From the NCBI RefSeq assembly GCF_007990265.1, contig NZ_BJWH01000001.1, forward strand, positions 62,001-126,000: a stretch of DNA of 64,000 nucleotides, written 5' to 3'. The notes beneath the pieces are model-generated. The model ran no database searches, had not been told where the DNA came from, and worked only from the letters and a program-made list of their open reading frames with translations. This document shows, piece by piece, positions 7,581 to 17,262 of the stretch; position 1 is the stretch's first letter, and each line of letters starts with the position of its first letter. The DNA is from Cellulomonas terrae. GTDB lineage: Bacteria > Actinomycetota > Actinomycetes > Actinomycetales > Cellulomonadaceae. Both the position numbers and the translations under genes were made by a program.

Positions 7581-10247
7581 CTACGCGCGACGGCGGGCCA
7601 CCACGAGCAGGACCCCGCCGACGAGGAGGAGCACCGCGCCCGCCAGCAGCAGCGGTGCGGGCCCGGCCCCCGTCACCGCCAGTGCGCCGCCACCCGCGGG
7701 CGGAGCCGGGGTCGGCTCCGGTGCGGGCGGCGCCGGCGCGGCGGCGACCGTGACCGTCACGGTCGTCGTCGCGCAGAGGTCCGGGGCAGTCGAGGCGCAG
7801 ATCGTGTACGTGAACGTGTCGGTCCCCACGAACCCTGCGGCAGGCACGTACCGAGCCGTCCCCCCCGCGAAGGCCACCGTCCCGCGGGAGGGCGGCGAGG
7901 CGAGGGACGGAGCCGCGACGTCGCCCAGGTCGTTGCCGATAACGGCGACGTCCACCGCGGTGTCCTGCTGCGTCGTCGCGGCGTCCGGTGCGGCCACCGG
8001 GTAGACGTCGACCGTCGCGGGGCCCGTCGTGCACAGCTGCGGCGTCCCGTCGTCGCAGACGAAGACACCGAACGAGTCGCGGCCCGCGAAGCCCGCGCGG
8101 GGTGCGTAGGTCGTCGTCCCGTCGCCGGCCACGACCGCCGTGCCGGTGCGGGGCGGCACCCCGCGGAACGACGTCACCACGTCCCCGGCGTCGGGGTCAC
8201 CGACGACGAGGCTGCCGGTCACCGGCGTGCCCGTCGTCGTCACGAGCGCGAGCGGCTCGACCGTCGGCGGGTTGTTGGCGGGTCGCACCGTGATCGTCAC
8301 GGTCGCCGTGTCGCACAACGCGGGAGCCGTGGGCGAGCAGATGCGGTACACGAACGTGTCGACCCCCTCGAAGCCCGGGTCGGGCGTGTACGTCGCCTGC
8401 CCGGTCGCGGGGTCGAGAGTCACGGAACCGTTCGCCGGTGGCGTCGCGGGTGCCGCGTCGAGCGGTGCCCCATCGGTGTCGTTCGTGAGCACCGGGACCG
8501 TCACGGGGACGTCGACGAACGTCTCCGCGAGGTCGTCCGACGCCCGCGGCCGGACGTTGATCGTCACCGTCGCCGTGTCGCACGCCACGGGAGTCCCGTT
8601 GTCGCAGACCTGGTAGGTGAACGTGTCGATCCCGGCGAAGTCCGAGTCCGAGACGTAGACGAACCCACCGCTCGGGCCGAGGTAGAGCAGCCCGTTCGTA
8701 GGCCGGACGAGCGCCGTGAACGTGAGCTCCTGACCGACGTCGGGGTCGCTCGCGGTCACCGTCCCGACCACGAGCGCCCCGGTCACGGTGTCGCGGACCA
8801 GGTCGTCGGCGACGGGCGGGTTGTTGACGGGCGGCGGTGTGCCGACGACCTGCGTGGTCACGCGGCCCGACTCCGCGCTCCCGTCGTTGTTGGACGGCGA
8901 CGGGTCCGTCGTGGAGGACGTCCCGCTCACCACGTTGACCAGGGTCGAGCCCGCGGCCGCCGTGACCGTGCCGGAGAAGGTCAGCGGGACGGTCGCTCCC
9001 ACGGCCAGGGTCCCGAGCTCCCACGTCAGGGCACCGTCGACCACCGTGCCTGTCGTGGACCCCGGGACGAGCGTGAAGCCCGCCGGCAGCGCGTCGCTGA
9101 CCACGACGTCCTGCGCGACGGCGGGACCGTGGTTGGCGACGACGACCTCGTACGTGACCGTGCCACCCTCGAGCACCGTCGCCGGGCCGGACTTGCTGAC
9201 CTCGAGGTCGGCGGTCGTGTTCCCCGGGACCGCACAGTCGGGCAGCTCGGCGGCCGACGGCACCGTGGTCCGGACCACGTTGGTCACCGTGCCCGTCGCG
9301 ACGTCGAAGATCTGCCCCGGCGGCGCGACGGTCTGCACGCGGATCGGGTCGACCGCGGAGTCCCCCACGAAGCTGCCCTGGACCGTCGTGGTCCCGGAGA
9401 ACCGATAGCCACCGAAGCCGCCGACCGACCCGTCGTCGGTCAGGCCCGCCGCGGTCAGCACCGCGACGCCCGACTGCCGCCACCCGCCGTTGTTCAGGAA
9501 CACGCCCTCGACGGTCATCACGCCGGAGTTCCCCGACACCGGGCTGTCGTTGACGAAGTTCCCGGCGGTGCTGAGGACGCAGACGTTCTGCAGCGCACCC
9601 GAGCCGTTCACCGTCAGCCCGCCGCCGAACGTCACGAGGCCGGCGTTGTCGAGCGTGCCGTTCACGGTGCCGCTGCCGGCGACGGTCAGCGATCCGCTGT
9701 TCTCGACGTGCGCAGCGGTGTTGAGGATGAGGTCGCCCTGCACCTCGAACGCACCCTCGTTGAGGTAGCCGCCGCCCGCAGGCGTGAAGCTCCCGGCCAC
9801 GACGAGCTCGGCGCCCGCGTAGACGTGCACGTCGGCGCTGCCGTTGACACCGAGGCCGTCGACGCTCGCCGTCCCCTCGAGGTCGAGGGAGAACCCGGCG
9901 TTGACGACGACGGACGGCAGGTCGAGGGTGGCGCCGGCCGCGACGACGAGCGCGCCCGCGGCGTTGTTCATGTACTGCCCGGTCAGGGTGGCGCCCGGTG
10001 CCACGCACAGCGTCCCGCCGGCGGGAAGGACGTCGATCCCGGCCGTGACGTCCGCATCGACGAGCACCACCTCGCCCGGCGCGACGGTGATCGACGTGGC
10101 ACCGGCGTCGACGGTGCGCGTGGGGGCAGCGCACTGGGACGCGAAGTCCGCGTGCGCGGCGGTCGACGGCACGAGCACCAGGCCGGCCAGCACGACGAGG
10201 GCAGACACCAGCACGGCCACGCCCCGCCCCGCCCCGCGCTGCGTCAC
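7581..10247 (-). CDS. LAVTG-anchored surface protein with DUF11 and tandem Ig-like repeats
   Basis: 888 residues. A signal peptide (about 1-34, cleavage near AAHA) leads into a repetitive Gly/Asn/Val-rich region (about 40-340) that looks like a beta-helix or adhesin head. A DUF11-type domain follows (about 346-445, ADLEVSKSGPATVLEGG). Then come four cadherin/Big_9-like repeats (about 475-567, 568-655, 656-750 and 751-835) with the recurring signature F.G.DTF.Y..C and paired Cys. A Pro/Ala stretch leads to LAVTG (856-860), a hydrophobic helix and RRRA, a class E sortase signal (LAXTG). A strong SD (AGGAGG, 10252-10257) precedes the GTG. It is probably covalently wall-linked with an adhesive or structural role. 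The true ligand cannot be read from sequence. Confidence 0.85.
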   Translation of the reverse strand: MTQRGAGRGVAVLVSALVVLAGLVLVPSTAAHADFASQCAAPTRTVDAGATSITVAPGEVVLVDADVTAGIDVLPAGGTLCVAPGATLTGQYMNNAAGALVVAAGATLDLPSVVVNAGFSLDLEGTASVDGLGVNGSADVHVYAGAELVVAGSFTPAGGGYLNEGAFEVQGDLILNTAAHVENSGSLTVAGSGTVNGTLDNAGLVTFGGGLTVNGSGALQNVCVLSTAGNFVNDSPVSGNSGVMTVEGVFLNNGGWRQSGVAVLTAAGLTDDGSVGGFGGYRFSGTTTVQGSFVGDSAVDPIRVQTVAPPGQIFDVATGTVTNVVRTTVPSAAELPDCAVPGNTTADLEVSKSGPATVLEGGTVTYEVVVANHGPAVAQDVVVSDALPAGFTLVPGSTTGTVVDGALTWELGTLAVGATVPLTFSGTVTAAAGSTLVNVVSGTSSTTDPSPSNNDGSAESGRVTTQVVGTPPPVNNPPVADDLVRDTVTGALVVGTVTASDPDVGQELTFTALVRPTNGLLYLGPSGGFVYVSDSDFAGIDTFTYQVCDNGTPVACDTATVTINVRPRASDDLAETFVDVPVTVPVLTNDTDGAPLDAAPATPPANGSVTLDPATGQATYTPDPGFEGVDTFVYRICSPTAPALCDTATVTITVRPANNPPTVEPLALVTTTGTPVTGSLVVGDPDAGDVVTSFRGVPPRTGTAVVAGDGTTTYAPRAGFAGRDSFGVFVCDDGTPQLCTTGPATVDVYPVAAPDAATTQQDTAVDVAVIGNDLGDVAAPSLASPPSRGTVAFAGGTARYVPAAGFVGTDTFTYTICASTAPDLCATTTVTVTVAAAPAPPAPEPTPAPPAGGGALAVTGAGPAPLLLAGAVLLLVGGVLLVVARRRA

Positions 10248-10386
10248 AGGCCCTCCTGTCGCGCTCCCCCGCCTGCGGCCACGCTAAGCGATTCACCCGA
10301 GACCGGCACGGCCAGACGTGGCGAGACGCGCTCGACGTCGGGAGCTGCCCGGTCGGCGGCGTACGGAGCGCCGGACGCGCCGCGCC

Positions 10387-11199
10387 TCAGAGGTCGTACT
10401 CGACCACCACCGGCGCATGGTCGGAGAACCGCTCGGCGTAGGTGGCCGCACGGTCCACGGTCGCCCTCACGGCAGCGTCGGCCAGGTCCGGGGTGGCCAG
10501 CTGGTAGTCGATGCGCCAGCCGGCGTCGTTGTCGAACGCCTTCCCGCGCCACGACCACCAGGTGAACGGCCCCGGTCCCTCGCCGCCTAGCTCGCGGCCC
10601 AGGTCGCGCCAGCCGAGGTCGTCGAACCAGCGGTCCAGGTAGGCGCGCTCACGCGGCAGGAACCCGGCGGACTTCAGGTTGCCCTTCCAGTTCCTGATGT
10701 CCGCCTCGCGGTGAGCGATGTTCACGTCCCCGGCGACGACCGCATAGCCGCCCTGCTCCGCGATGTCCGCCAACCGGCCGGTGACGTGGTCGAGGAACGC
10801 GTACTTCTCGTCCATCGACGGCGTCCCCAGAGTGCCCGAGTGCAGGTACGTGGACACGACGGTGATGCTCCGCGCCGGAGCGCCCTCGTGCGCGGGAAGC
10901 TCCAGGTCGGCCTCGACCCAGCGCCCGGAGTCGCCGGTGACACCGGTCTTCAGCCCGATCCGGACCGCGGACATCGGCAGCCGGCTCGCGATCGCGACGC
11001 CCGCCCGCCCCTTGGCCTCGCTCGCCTCGTGCGCGAGGTGCCACTCGCCGGCCGGGAGGTGGTCCGCGAGGATCTCGTCCGTCGCACGCACCTCCTGCAG
11101 CAGGACCACGTCCGGCTTCCGGGCCTCCAGCCAGGTCCCCATCCCCCGCTTGTAGGCGGCCCGGATCCCGTTGACGTTCACGCTCGCGATGGTCAGCAC
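10387..11199 (-). CDS. xth: Exodeoxyribonuclease III family AP endonuclease
   Basis: 270 residues from GTG 11199. This start puts the family-typical N-terminus (LTIASVNVNGIR) right after the initiator. Catalytic motifs are visible: LLQEV (metal-binding Glu), YLHSGT, GDVNIAHREADI, and the terminal FSDHAPV with its catalytic Asp-His pair. The enzyme cuts at abasic sites and removes 3'-blocked ends in base-excision repair. It is the last of a run of minus-strand genes after folD and the VOC gene, 34 bases after the VOC stop, and may be co-transcribed. A 139-base gap (10248-10386) separates it from the surface-protein start. Confidence 0.93.
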   Translation of the reverse strand: MLTIASVNVNGIRAAYKRGMGTWLEARKPDVVLLQEVRATDEILADHLPAGEWHLAHEASEAKGRAGVAIASRLPMSAVRIGLKTGVTGDSGRWVEADLELPAHEGAPARSITVVSTYLHSGTLGTPSMDEKYAFLDHVTGRLADIAEQGGYAVVAGDVNIAHREADIRNWKGNLKSAGFLPRERAYLDRWFDDLGWRDLGRELGGEGPGPFTWWSWRGKAFDNDAGWRIDYQLATPDLADAAVRATVDRAATYAERFSDHAPVVVEYDL

Positions 11200-11233
11200 C
11201 GGACCATCCAACCCGATCCCGCCGACAGTCCTG

Positions 11234-11713
11234 TCACTCGCCGCGGTACGCCCGCTCCAGCCGGTCGATGTCGAGCTTGCCCATGGTGAGCAGCTCCGCC
11301 GTGGCGCGCGCGACTCCCTCGGCGTCGGGCCGGGACATGAGGTCGTCCAGCTGCGCGGGCACGATCTGCCACGAGACGCCGAACTTGTCGACGAGCCAGC
11401 CGCACTCGCTCGGACGGCCCCCGTCGGCGGTGAGGACCTCCCAGTAGTGGTCGATCTCAGCCTGGTCGGCGCAGTCGAGGACGAACGAGAACGCCTCGTC
11501 GAGCGTGAACGAGGGGCCGGCGTTGAGGAAGGTCGCGCGCATGCCGTCGAGGGTGAGCTCGACGAGGAACTCGGTGCCCTTGGCGACGCCCGGCACCCCC
11601 GCGGGCGCCGTCGCGACGGAGTGGACCACGGTGTTCGGGATGACCTCGGCGTAGAAGCGCGCGGCAGCGACGGCCTGGTCGTCGAACCAGAGGTGCGGAC
11701 GGACGATGCCCAT
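11234..11713 (-). CDS. VOC-superfamily protein (PhnB-like)
   Basis: 159 residues. Two vicinal-oxygen-chelate beta-alpha-beta-beta-beta halves are recognisable: the first contains IVRPHLWFDDQAVAAARFY, the second FSFVLDCADQAEIDHYW and DKFGVSWQIVP. The family is often annotated as a 3-demethylubiquinone methyltransferase-like or glyoxalase-like protein, but members have diverse or unknown roles, and I see no basis for a specific reaction. It lies between folD and xth on the same strand. Confidence 0.85.
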   Translation of the reverse strand: MGIVRPHLWFDDQAVAAARFYAEVIPNTVVHSVATAPAGVPGVAKGTEFLVELTLDGMRATFLNAGPSFTLDEAFSFVLDCADQAEIDHYWEVLTADGGRPSECGWLVDKFGVSWQIVPAQLDDLMSRPDAEGVARATAELLTMGKLDIDRLERAYRGE

Positions 11714-11782
11714 GGGTGGGCTCCCTTCCGACGACCGGGGCCGGCCGTCACCGAACCAGCCTGGCCCCGGTCGCAGGAGATG

Positions 11783-12664
11783 TCAGCCCAGCAGGCGCTC
11801 CGCGGTGTCCACCACGTTGCTCAGCAGCATCGCGCGGGTCATCGGCCCGACGCCGCCGGGGTTGGGCGACACCCAGGAGGCGACCTCGCGCACGCCGGGG
11901 TCCACGTCGCCGACGACACGGCTCTTGCCGGTCTCCGGATCGGTGGACCGCGAGACGCCGACGTCGATGACGACCGCCCCCGGCTTGATGATGTCCGCCG
12001 TGATGATCCCCGGCACGCCCGCGGCCGCGATGACCACGTCGGCGTTGCGGGTGTGCTCCGCGAGGTCCGCGGTGCCCGTGTGGGTCAGCGTGACGGTCGC
12101 GTTGATCTCCCGGCGGGTGAGCAGCAGCCCGATCGAGCGGCCCACCGTGACCCCGCGCCCGACGATGACGACGTCGGCGCCGCGCAGGTCGATGTCGTGC
12201 CGCTGCAGCAGGTCGATGATGCCCCGCGGCGTGCACGGCAGTGGCGAGGTCACCGGCTCGTTGACGCGCAGGACCAGGCGACCGAGGTTGGTCGGGTGCA
12301 GCCCGTCGGCGTCCTTGTCGGGGTCGACGAGCTCGAGCACCCGGTTGGCGTCGATGCCCTGGGGCAGCGGCAGCTGCACGATGAACCCGGTGCACTCCGG
12401 GTCCTCGTTCAGCCGCTGGACCGCCGCCTCGATCTCGTCCTGCGTGGCCGTGGCCGGCAGGTCCTCCCGGATCGAGGCGATGCCCACCTCCGCGCAGTCC
12501 TTGTGCTTGCCGGCGACGTACCAGCGTGAGCCGGGGTCGTCGCCGACGAGCAGCGTGCCGAGCCCGGGGCGGACGCCCCGGGCCGCGAGCGCCACGACCC
12601 GCTCGGTCAGCTCGGCCTTGATCCGGGCCGCGGTGGCGGTCCCGTCGAGGATCTGGGCCGTCAT
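11783..12664 (-). CDS. folD: Bifunctional methylenetetrahydrofolate dehydrogenase / methenyltetrahydrofolate cyclohydrolase
   Basis: 293 residues, full family length. The substrate-domain motif YVAGKHKDC carries the conserved Tyr and catalytic Lys. Other signatures are [10 protein letters not shown], the Rossmann stretch [14 protein letters not shown] and the C-terminal [13 protein letters not shown]. The enzyme interconverts 5,10-methylene-, 5,10-methenyl- and 10-formyl-THF in the cytoplasm. Its ATG overlaps the glyA stop by one base (TGATG arrangement), so the two are translationally coupled under the glyA ZTP riboswitch. GlyA supplies methylene-THF that FolD oxidises to formyl-THF for PurN and PurH, both encoded 40 kb away in this window. 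Confidence 0.97.
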   Translation of the reverse strand: MTAQILDGTATAARIKAELTERVVALAARGVRPGLGTLLVGDDPGSRWYVAGKHKDCAEVGIASIREDLPATATQDEIEAAVQRLNEDPECTGFIVQLPLPQGIDANRVLELVDPDKDADGLHPTNLGRLVLRVNEPVTSPLPCTPRGIIDLLQRHDIDLRGADVVIVGRGVTVGRSIGLLLTRREINATVTLTHTGTADLAEHTRNADVVIAAAGVPGIITADIIKPGAVVIDVGVSRSTDPETGKSRVVGDVDPGVREVASWVSPNPGGVGPMTRAMLLSNVVDTAERLLG

Positions 12665-13953
12665 CAGTACTGCTGCAGGTCGGAGTACAGCGGGAAGCCG
12701 TCGGTGAGCTTGAGCACCCGGGCCTTGAGCGCCGCGACGTCGGTCGACGCACCGTTGATCAGCGCGGTCGCGATGATGTCCGCCACCTCGGTGAACTCGA
12801 CGTCGCCGAAGCCGCGGGTGGCCAGCGCGGGCGTACCGATGCGCAGGCCCGAGGTGACGCGCGGGGGGCGCGGGTCGAACGGGACCGCGTTGCGGTTCAC
12901 GGTGATGCCGGCGGAGTGCAGGAGGTCCTCGGCCTGCTGGCCGTCCAGGTCGGAGTGGCGCAGGTCCACGAGGACCAGGTGCACGTCGGTGCCGCCCGTG
13001 AGGACGGAGACACCGGCGGCCGCGACGTCCGGCGCGGAGAGGCGCTCGGCGATGAGGCGGGCGCCGTCGAGCGTGCGCTGCTGGCGGTCCTTGAACTCCT
13101 CGCTCGCGGCCACCTTGAACGCGACGGCCTTGGCGGCGATCACGTGCATGAGGGGGCCGCCCTGCTGGCCCGGGAACACGGCCGAGTCGATCTTCTTGGC
13201 GTACTCCTCGCGGCTGAGGATGAAGCCCGAGCGCGGGCCGCCGATCGTCTTGTGCACCGTGGAGGACACCACGTCCGAGTGCGGCACGGGGCTCGGGTGC
13301 AGGCCCGCGGCCACGAGGCCGGCGAAGTGCGCCATGTCGACCCAGAGCTTGGCCCCCACCTCGTCGGCGATGGACCGGAACGCCGCGAAGTCGAGCTGGC
13401 GCGGGTACGCGGACCAGCCGCCGATGATGACGTCGGGACGCTGCTCGAGCGCCTTCTCGCGGACGACGTCCATGTCCACGAGGAACGTCTGCGGGTCCAC
13501 GCCGTACGCGCCGACCTCGTAGAGCTTGCCCGAGAAGTTGATCTTCATGCCGTGCGTGAGGTGGCCGCCGTGGGCCAGCTCCAGGCCGAGGATCTTGTCG
13601 CCCGCGCTGATCAGGGCGTGCAGCACGGCGGCGTTGGCCGTCGCGCCGGAGTGCGGCTGGACGTTCGCGTGCTCGGCGCCGAACAGCTCCTTGGCGCGGG
13701 TGATCGCGATGGTCTCCGCGATGTCGACCTGCTCGCAGCCACCGTAGTAGCGGCGGCCCGGGTAGCCCTCGGCGTACTTGTTGGTGAGCACGGAGCCCTG
13801 CGCCTGCAGGACGGCGCGGGGGACGAAGTTCTCGCTCGCGATCATCTCGAGCGTGCCCTGCTGGCGCGCGAGCTCACCGTCGAGGACGGCGGCGATCTCC
13901 GGGTCCAGCTGGGCGATGTTCTGATCCATCAGAGGGATCTGGTCGGCGCTCAT
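12664..13953 (-). CDS. glyA: Serine hydroxymethyltransferase
   Basis: 429 residues from ATG 13953, which has an SD (AGGAG, 7-base spacing); an in-frame start at 14004 adds 17 residues with no family similarity. PLP-binding Lys is in [13 protein letters not shown]. Other landmarks are [29 protein letters not shown] and [13 protein letters not shown]. It converts serine and THF to glycine and 5,10-methylene-THF, the main entry of one-carbon units. It leads the glyA-folD operon behind a ZTP riboswitch. Confidence 0.98.
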   Translation of the reverse strand: MSADQIPLMDQNIAQLDPEIAAVLDGELARQQGTLEMIASENFVPRAVLQAQGSVLTNKYAEGYPGRRYYGGCEQVDIAETIAITRAKELFGAEHANVQPHSGATANAAVLHALISAGDKILGLELAHGGHLTHGMKINFSGKLYEVGAYGVDPQTFLVDMDVVREKALEQRPDVIIGGWSAYPRQLDFAAFRSIADEVGAKLWVDMAHFAGLVAAGLHPSPVPHSDVVSSTVHKTIGGPRSGFILSREEYAKKIDSAVFPGQQGGPLMHVIAAKAVAFKVAASEEFKDRQQRTLDGARLIAERLSAPDVAAAGVSVLTGGTDVHLVLVDLRHSDLDGQQAEDLLHSAGITVNRNAVPFDPRPPRVTSGLRIGTPALATRGFGDVEFTEVADIIATALINGASTDVAALKARVLKLTDGFPLYSDLQQY

Positions 13954-14019
13954 GAAGCACTCCTGTCGGCAGTCAGCGTGTACGCGCGCGTCCGGCACCC
14001 GCACACTCGTGTGTGGTGA

Positions 14020-14106
14020 CCGGGGGCCCAGGCGTCCGACCCGTTGGTCTGCTGCTGCGTCGCTCCCCGGTGGTGACCCACCTTGCTGCGCCAGTCGCGA
14101 CCGGCA
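14020..14106 (-). promoter_or_regulatory. ZTP (pfl) riboswitch upstream of glyA-folD
   Basis: Read on the minus strand, the region contains the conserved blocks of the ZTP aptamer in order: GGTCGCGACTGGCG, GGTGGG, CACCACCGGGGAGCG, a variable linker, and the pseudoknot-side GACGCCTGGGC. It lies 5' of glyA, a classic ZTP-riboswitch target along with folD and purH. The 67 bases between aptamer and start contain CACAC/GTGTG complementarity that could act in the expression platform. The aptamer senses ZMP/ZTP, which accumulates when 10-formyl-THF is short, and normally turns the downstream genes on. Confidence 0.9.
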
Positions 14107-14190
14107 CAGGGTAGCAAGCCGAACGCCGTGCCGGGAGTCTCACCGGTCCTGCGGAACGTGCCGCCCCGCGACGTGCCGCCGTCCGACTAC

Positions 14191-15690
14191 TCAGAGGTAC
14201 CCGCCGGAGCCGGTCCAACCGGTGGGGGCGTCCGAGGCAACGCGTGGCGTCCCGCGCAGCAGGAGCGCCGAGATGCCGCTCTCGGTCGTGGTCGAGAGCC
14301 AGCGGACCCCGGACAGAGGGCACTCCAACGTGACGGTCGTCCGCCCCGCCGGCGGCGTGCTCAAGCCGGGGTCCGGGCTGGGCCGCAAGTGGACCGACGC
14401 GTAGGCGGCCGCGAACGGTCCGGTCAGGCCAGAGGACTCCCAGCATCGGCAGCTGGTGGCTCCCGCGAGGCGGGCGCGGTCCTCGTCCGCGTCTCGTCGG
14501 AGGATGGCTCGGGCGTCGAGGAGGCGGACGGCCCGCACCCCGAGCACCCCGCCGAGGACGGGCAGCGCGACGAGCGGCACGAGCCAGAGCCCGACCGCGA
14601 TCGCGTCGGGCGCGGTCGGCCAGTAGTCGGAACCGAGCCCAGAGAGACCCGCCGCAGCGACACTGCCTGCGATCAGGCCGACCAGGACGAGCAGGACGAC
14701 GAGCCCTCGGACCTGCGTGGTCCCGTCCGTGGTCCGCTGCTTGCGCGCGTCGAACTGGAGCCGGTCGAGACCGAACCAGGCCCGCTCGTCGACGAGGGAC
14801 ATGCTCGGAATGATGCGCCAGCTCCGCCGGACGAGCCGAATGAGCACCACGCCGGCGAGCAGCCCGAGCACACCGGCGGCCAGCGTCGCCACGGCGGCGA
14901 CGAGGAACGGCACGACGACGGCGGCCTTCGAGGCGGCGGGCCGGATCCTCTCACCGAGCTCCGCGAGTCGTGGCTGCGGCGGGCTGGTCCGGACCACGGC
15001 AGCGACCAGCATCGCGGCCCCTGCGGTGTCGCCCCGCTGCACCAGAGCGTCAGCCGTGCGCTTCGTCGTGCTCGCGTCCTCCCACGGTCGGGGGGACGTG
15101 GCGCGCAGCGACTCGGCGGCCTCGATGACCCGGACCGCCGCCCGGTTCCCGTCCTGCGTGTCCCGGCCGGCGACCCAGCCGGCCAGGAACCGGCTGAGCA
15201 CGAGCGGGGTGTGGACCCCGTGGTCGACCGCCAGAGCGCGCCAGGCCTCGTCCGCCACCCCGACCTGCCCTAGACGGTCGCCCGTCACCGCCAGCACGTA
15301 GAGGTACATCGACCGGTACGCGCCCGGGATGGCTGCGCCGACGGCGACCAGCCGCGCGAACGATGCGTGATCGCCACCGACCGCGCGAGCCCCCAGGGCC
15401 ACGACGTGATCGAGGTGCTGCGGGCCGCCGGCCGGGACGTCGGCGCGGCCGACGTCCGTCAGGATCGCCATCGCCCCCGCCGCATCGCCACGCAGGAAGG
15501 CGATGCCGGCGCGACGCGACGCGGTCTCCTGCGCAGGCAGGCCCGACTCCTCGATCAGCCGAGTCGCCAGGTCGAGCTCGTCGGCGTTGTCGGCCGCTCC
15601 CGCCCAGGCCATGACCAGCTGGCGGCGGTCGTCGTCCACGGCTTCTGGTGCCCGGGCGTCTGACAGGGCTTGCTCGCTCGGATCGGGCAC
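14191..15690 (-). CDS. Membrane protein of unknown function with helical-repeat N-terminus
   Basis: 499 residues from GTG 15690. The first ~250 residues are Ala-rich, soluble and look like TPR-type helical pairs (DELDLATRLIEESG, ETASRRAGIAFLRGDAAGA). Three membrane segments follow at about 256-288, 328-350 and 363-390. A ~100-residue hydrophilic tail ends in SGGYL. No family recognised. It ends about 85 bases before the glyA riboswitch on the same strand, so the glyA promoter must lie in that gap unless there is read-through. Confidence 0.7.
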   Translation of the reverse strand: MPDPSEQALSDARAPEAVDDDRRQLVMAWAGAADNADELDLATRLIEESGLPAQETASRRAGIAFLRGDAAGAMAILTDVGRADVPAGGPQHLDHVVALGARAVGGDHASFARLVAVGAAIPGAYRSMYLYVLAVTGDRLGQVGVADEAWRALAVDHGVHTPLVLSRFLAGWVAGRDTQDGNRAAVRVIEAAESLRATSPRPWEDASTTKRTADALVQRGDTAGAAMLVAAVVRTSPPQPRLAELGERIRPAASKAAVVVPFLVAAVATLAAGVLGLLAGVVLIRLVRRSWRIIPSMSLVDERAWFGLDRLQFDARKQRTTDGTTQVRGLVVLLVLVGLIAGSVAAAGLSGLGSDYWPTAPDAIAVGLWLVPLVALPVLGGVLGVRAVRLLDARAILRRDADEDRARLAGATSCRCWESSGLTGPFAAAYASVHLRPSPDPGLSTPPAGRTTVTLECPLSGVRWLSTTTESGISALLLRGTPRVASDAPTGWTGSGGYL

Positions 15691-15742
15691 ACGTCAGCAT
15701 CGGCGGCGCCGGCGTCGCACTTGAGCGAGGCCGGGTCTGGGA

Positions 15743-16255
15743 TCAGGCGTCGACCTGCGAGCCGTCTCCGTCGCCCAGGATCTTGCGCAGGTACGCGTAC
15801 GTCAGGTCGCCCGCGGTCTGGTCGTGCTGGTGCTCGTAGCCGTGCTTGGCGTAGAGCGCGAGGTTGTGGACCGAGTCGCGGCCGGTGAACACCCAGACCT
15901 CCTCGATGCCCTCGGGCAGGTGCGGCAGGATCGCCATGAGCAGCTGGGTCCCGAAGCCCTGGCCCTGCAGGTCGGGGGCGACGGCGAACCGTCCGAGGGT
16001 GGCCTTCGGGCCCTCGATGAGCATGCGGATCGAGCCGACGAGGCGGTGCCCGTACCAGCCGCCAAGAGTGATGACGCCCTCGCGCTGCAGGTCCTCCTGG
16101 AGCTCTTCGAGGGTCTGCGTGAGCGGCGGGATGTGGGGATCCCCGTACTGCTGGGCCTCGGTCACGAACGCGGCGCGGCGCAGCGTCAGCAGCTCACCGG
16201 CGTCGTCGATCGTCACGGAACGGATGTCGAGGTCGGGCTGCGTCATGCGGCCCAT
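15743..16255 (-). CDS. GNAT-family N-acetyltransferase
   Basis: 170 residues. The acetyl-CoA pyrophosphate loop (motif A) is LGRFAVAPDLQGQGFGTQLL, with the Q/R-x-x-G-x-G/A signature met by QGQGFG. The C-terminal part ALYAKHGYEH matches motif B. Two starts are possible (ATG 16255 or ATG 16246); both keep the domain intact. Its promoter region is shared with the divergent purU gene. Acyl acceptor unknown. Confidence 0.85.
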   Translation of the reverse strand: MGRMTQPDLDIRSVTIDDAGELLTLRRAAFVTEAQQYGDPHIPPLTQTLEELQEDLQREGVITLGGWYGHRLVGSIRMLIEGPKATLGRFAVAPDLQGQGFGTQLLMAILPHLPEGIEEVWVFTGRDSVHNLALYAKHGYEHQHDQTAGDLTYAYLRKILGDGDGSQVDA

Positions 16256-16294
16256 CGTGTCAGCCGATCCGCCCGACCACTACTCTCGGACCTC

Positions 16295-17158
<864 letters not shown>

Positions 17159-17214
17159 AACGCTTCGCGCCCTGACCTGCGCGGTCGTCGGCGGGCATGC
17201 TCCGAAGGTCGATT

Positions 17215-17239
17215 CCGATAGATGGCTCGAAACTATCGG
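17215..17239. promoter_or_regulatory. Inverted repeat upstream of the CBM2 esterase, possible operator
   Basis: CCGATAG (17215-17221) and CTATCGG (17233-17239) form perfect 7-base arms with an 11-base spacer, 23 bases before the esterase start. The overlapping CGAAACTATCG (17228-17238) differs by one base from the CGAAANTTTCG palindrome described upstream of actinomycete xylanase genes. Role inferred. Confidence 0.45.
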
Positions 17240-17262
17240 TCGCACTCTTCCGGAGGACACCG

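Noticed and set aside
6237..10565. A 1442-codon plus-strand open frame across the MFS and surface-protein genes
   Set aside because: It spans two real genes of opposite strands and consists of Arg/Gly/Ala-rich shadow sequence.
13954..14190. THF riboswitch as an alternative upstream of glyA
   Set aside because: The blocks match the ZTP aptamer, and the THF class is mainly found in Firmicutes.
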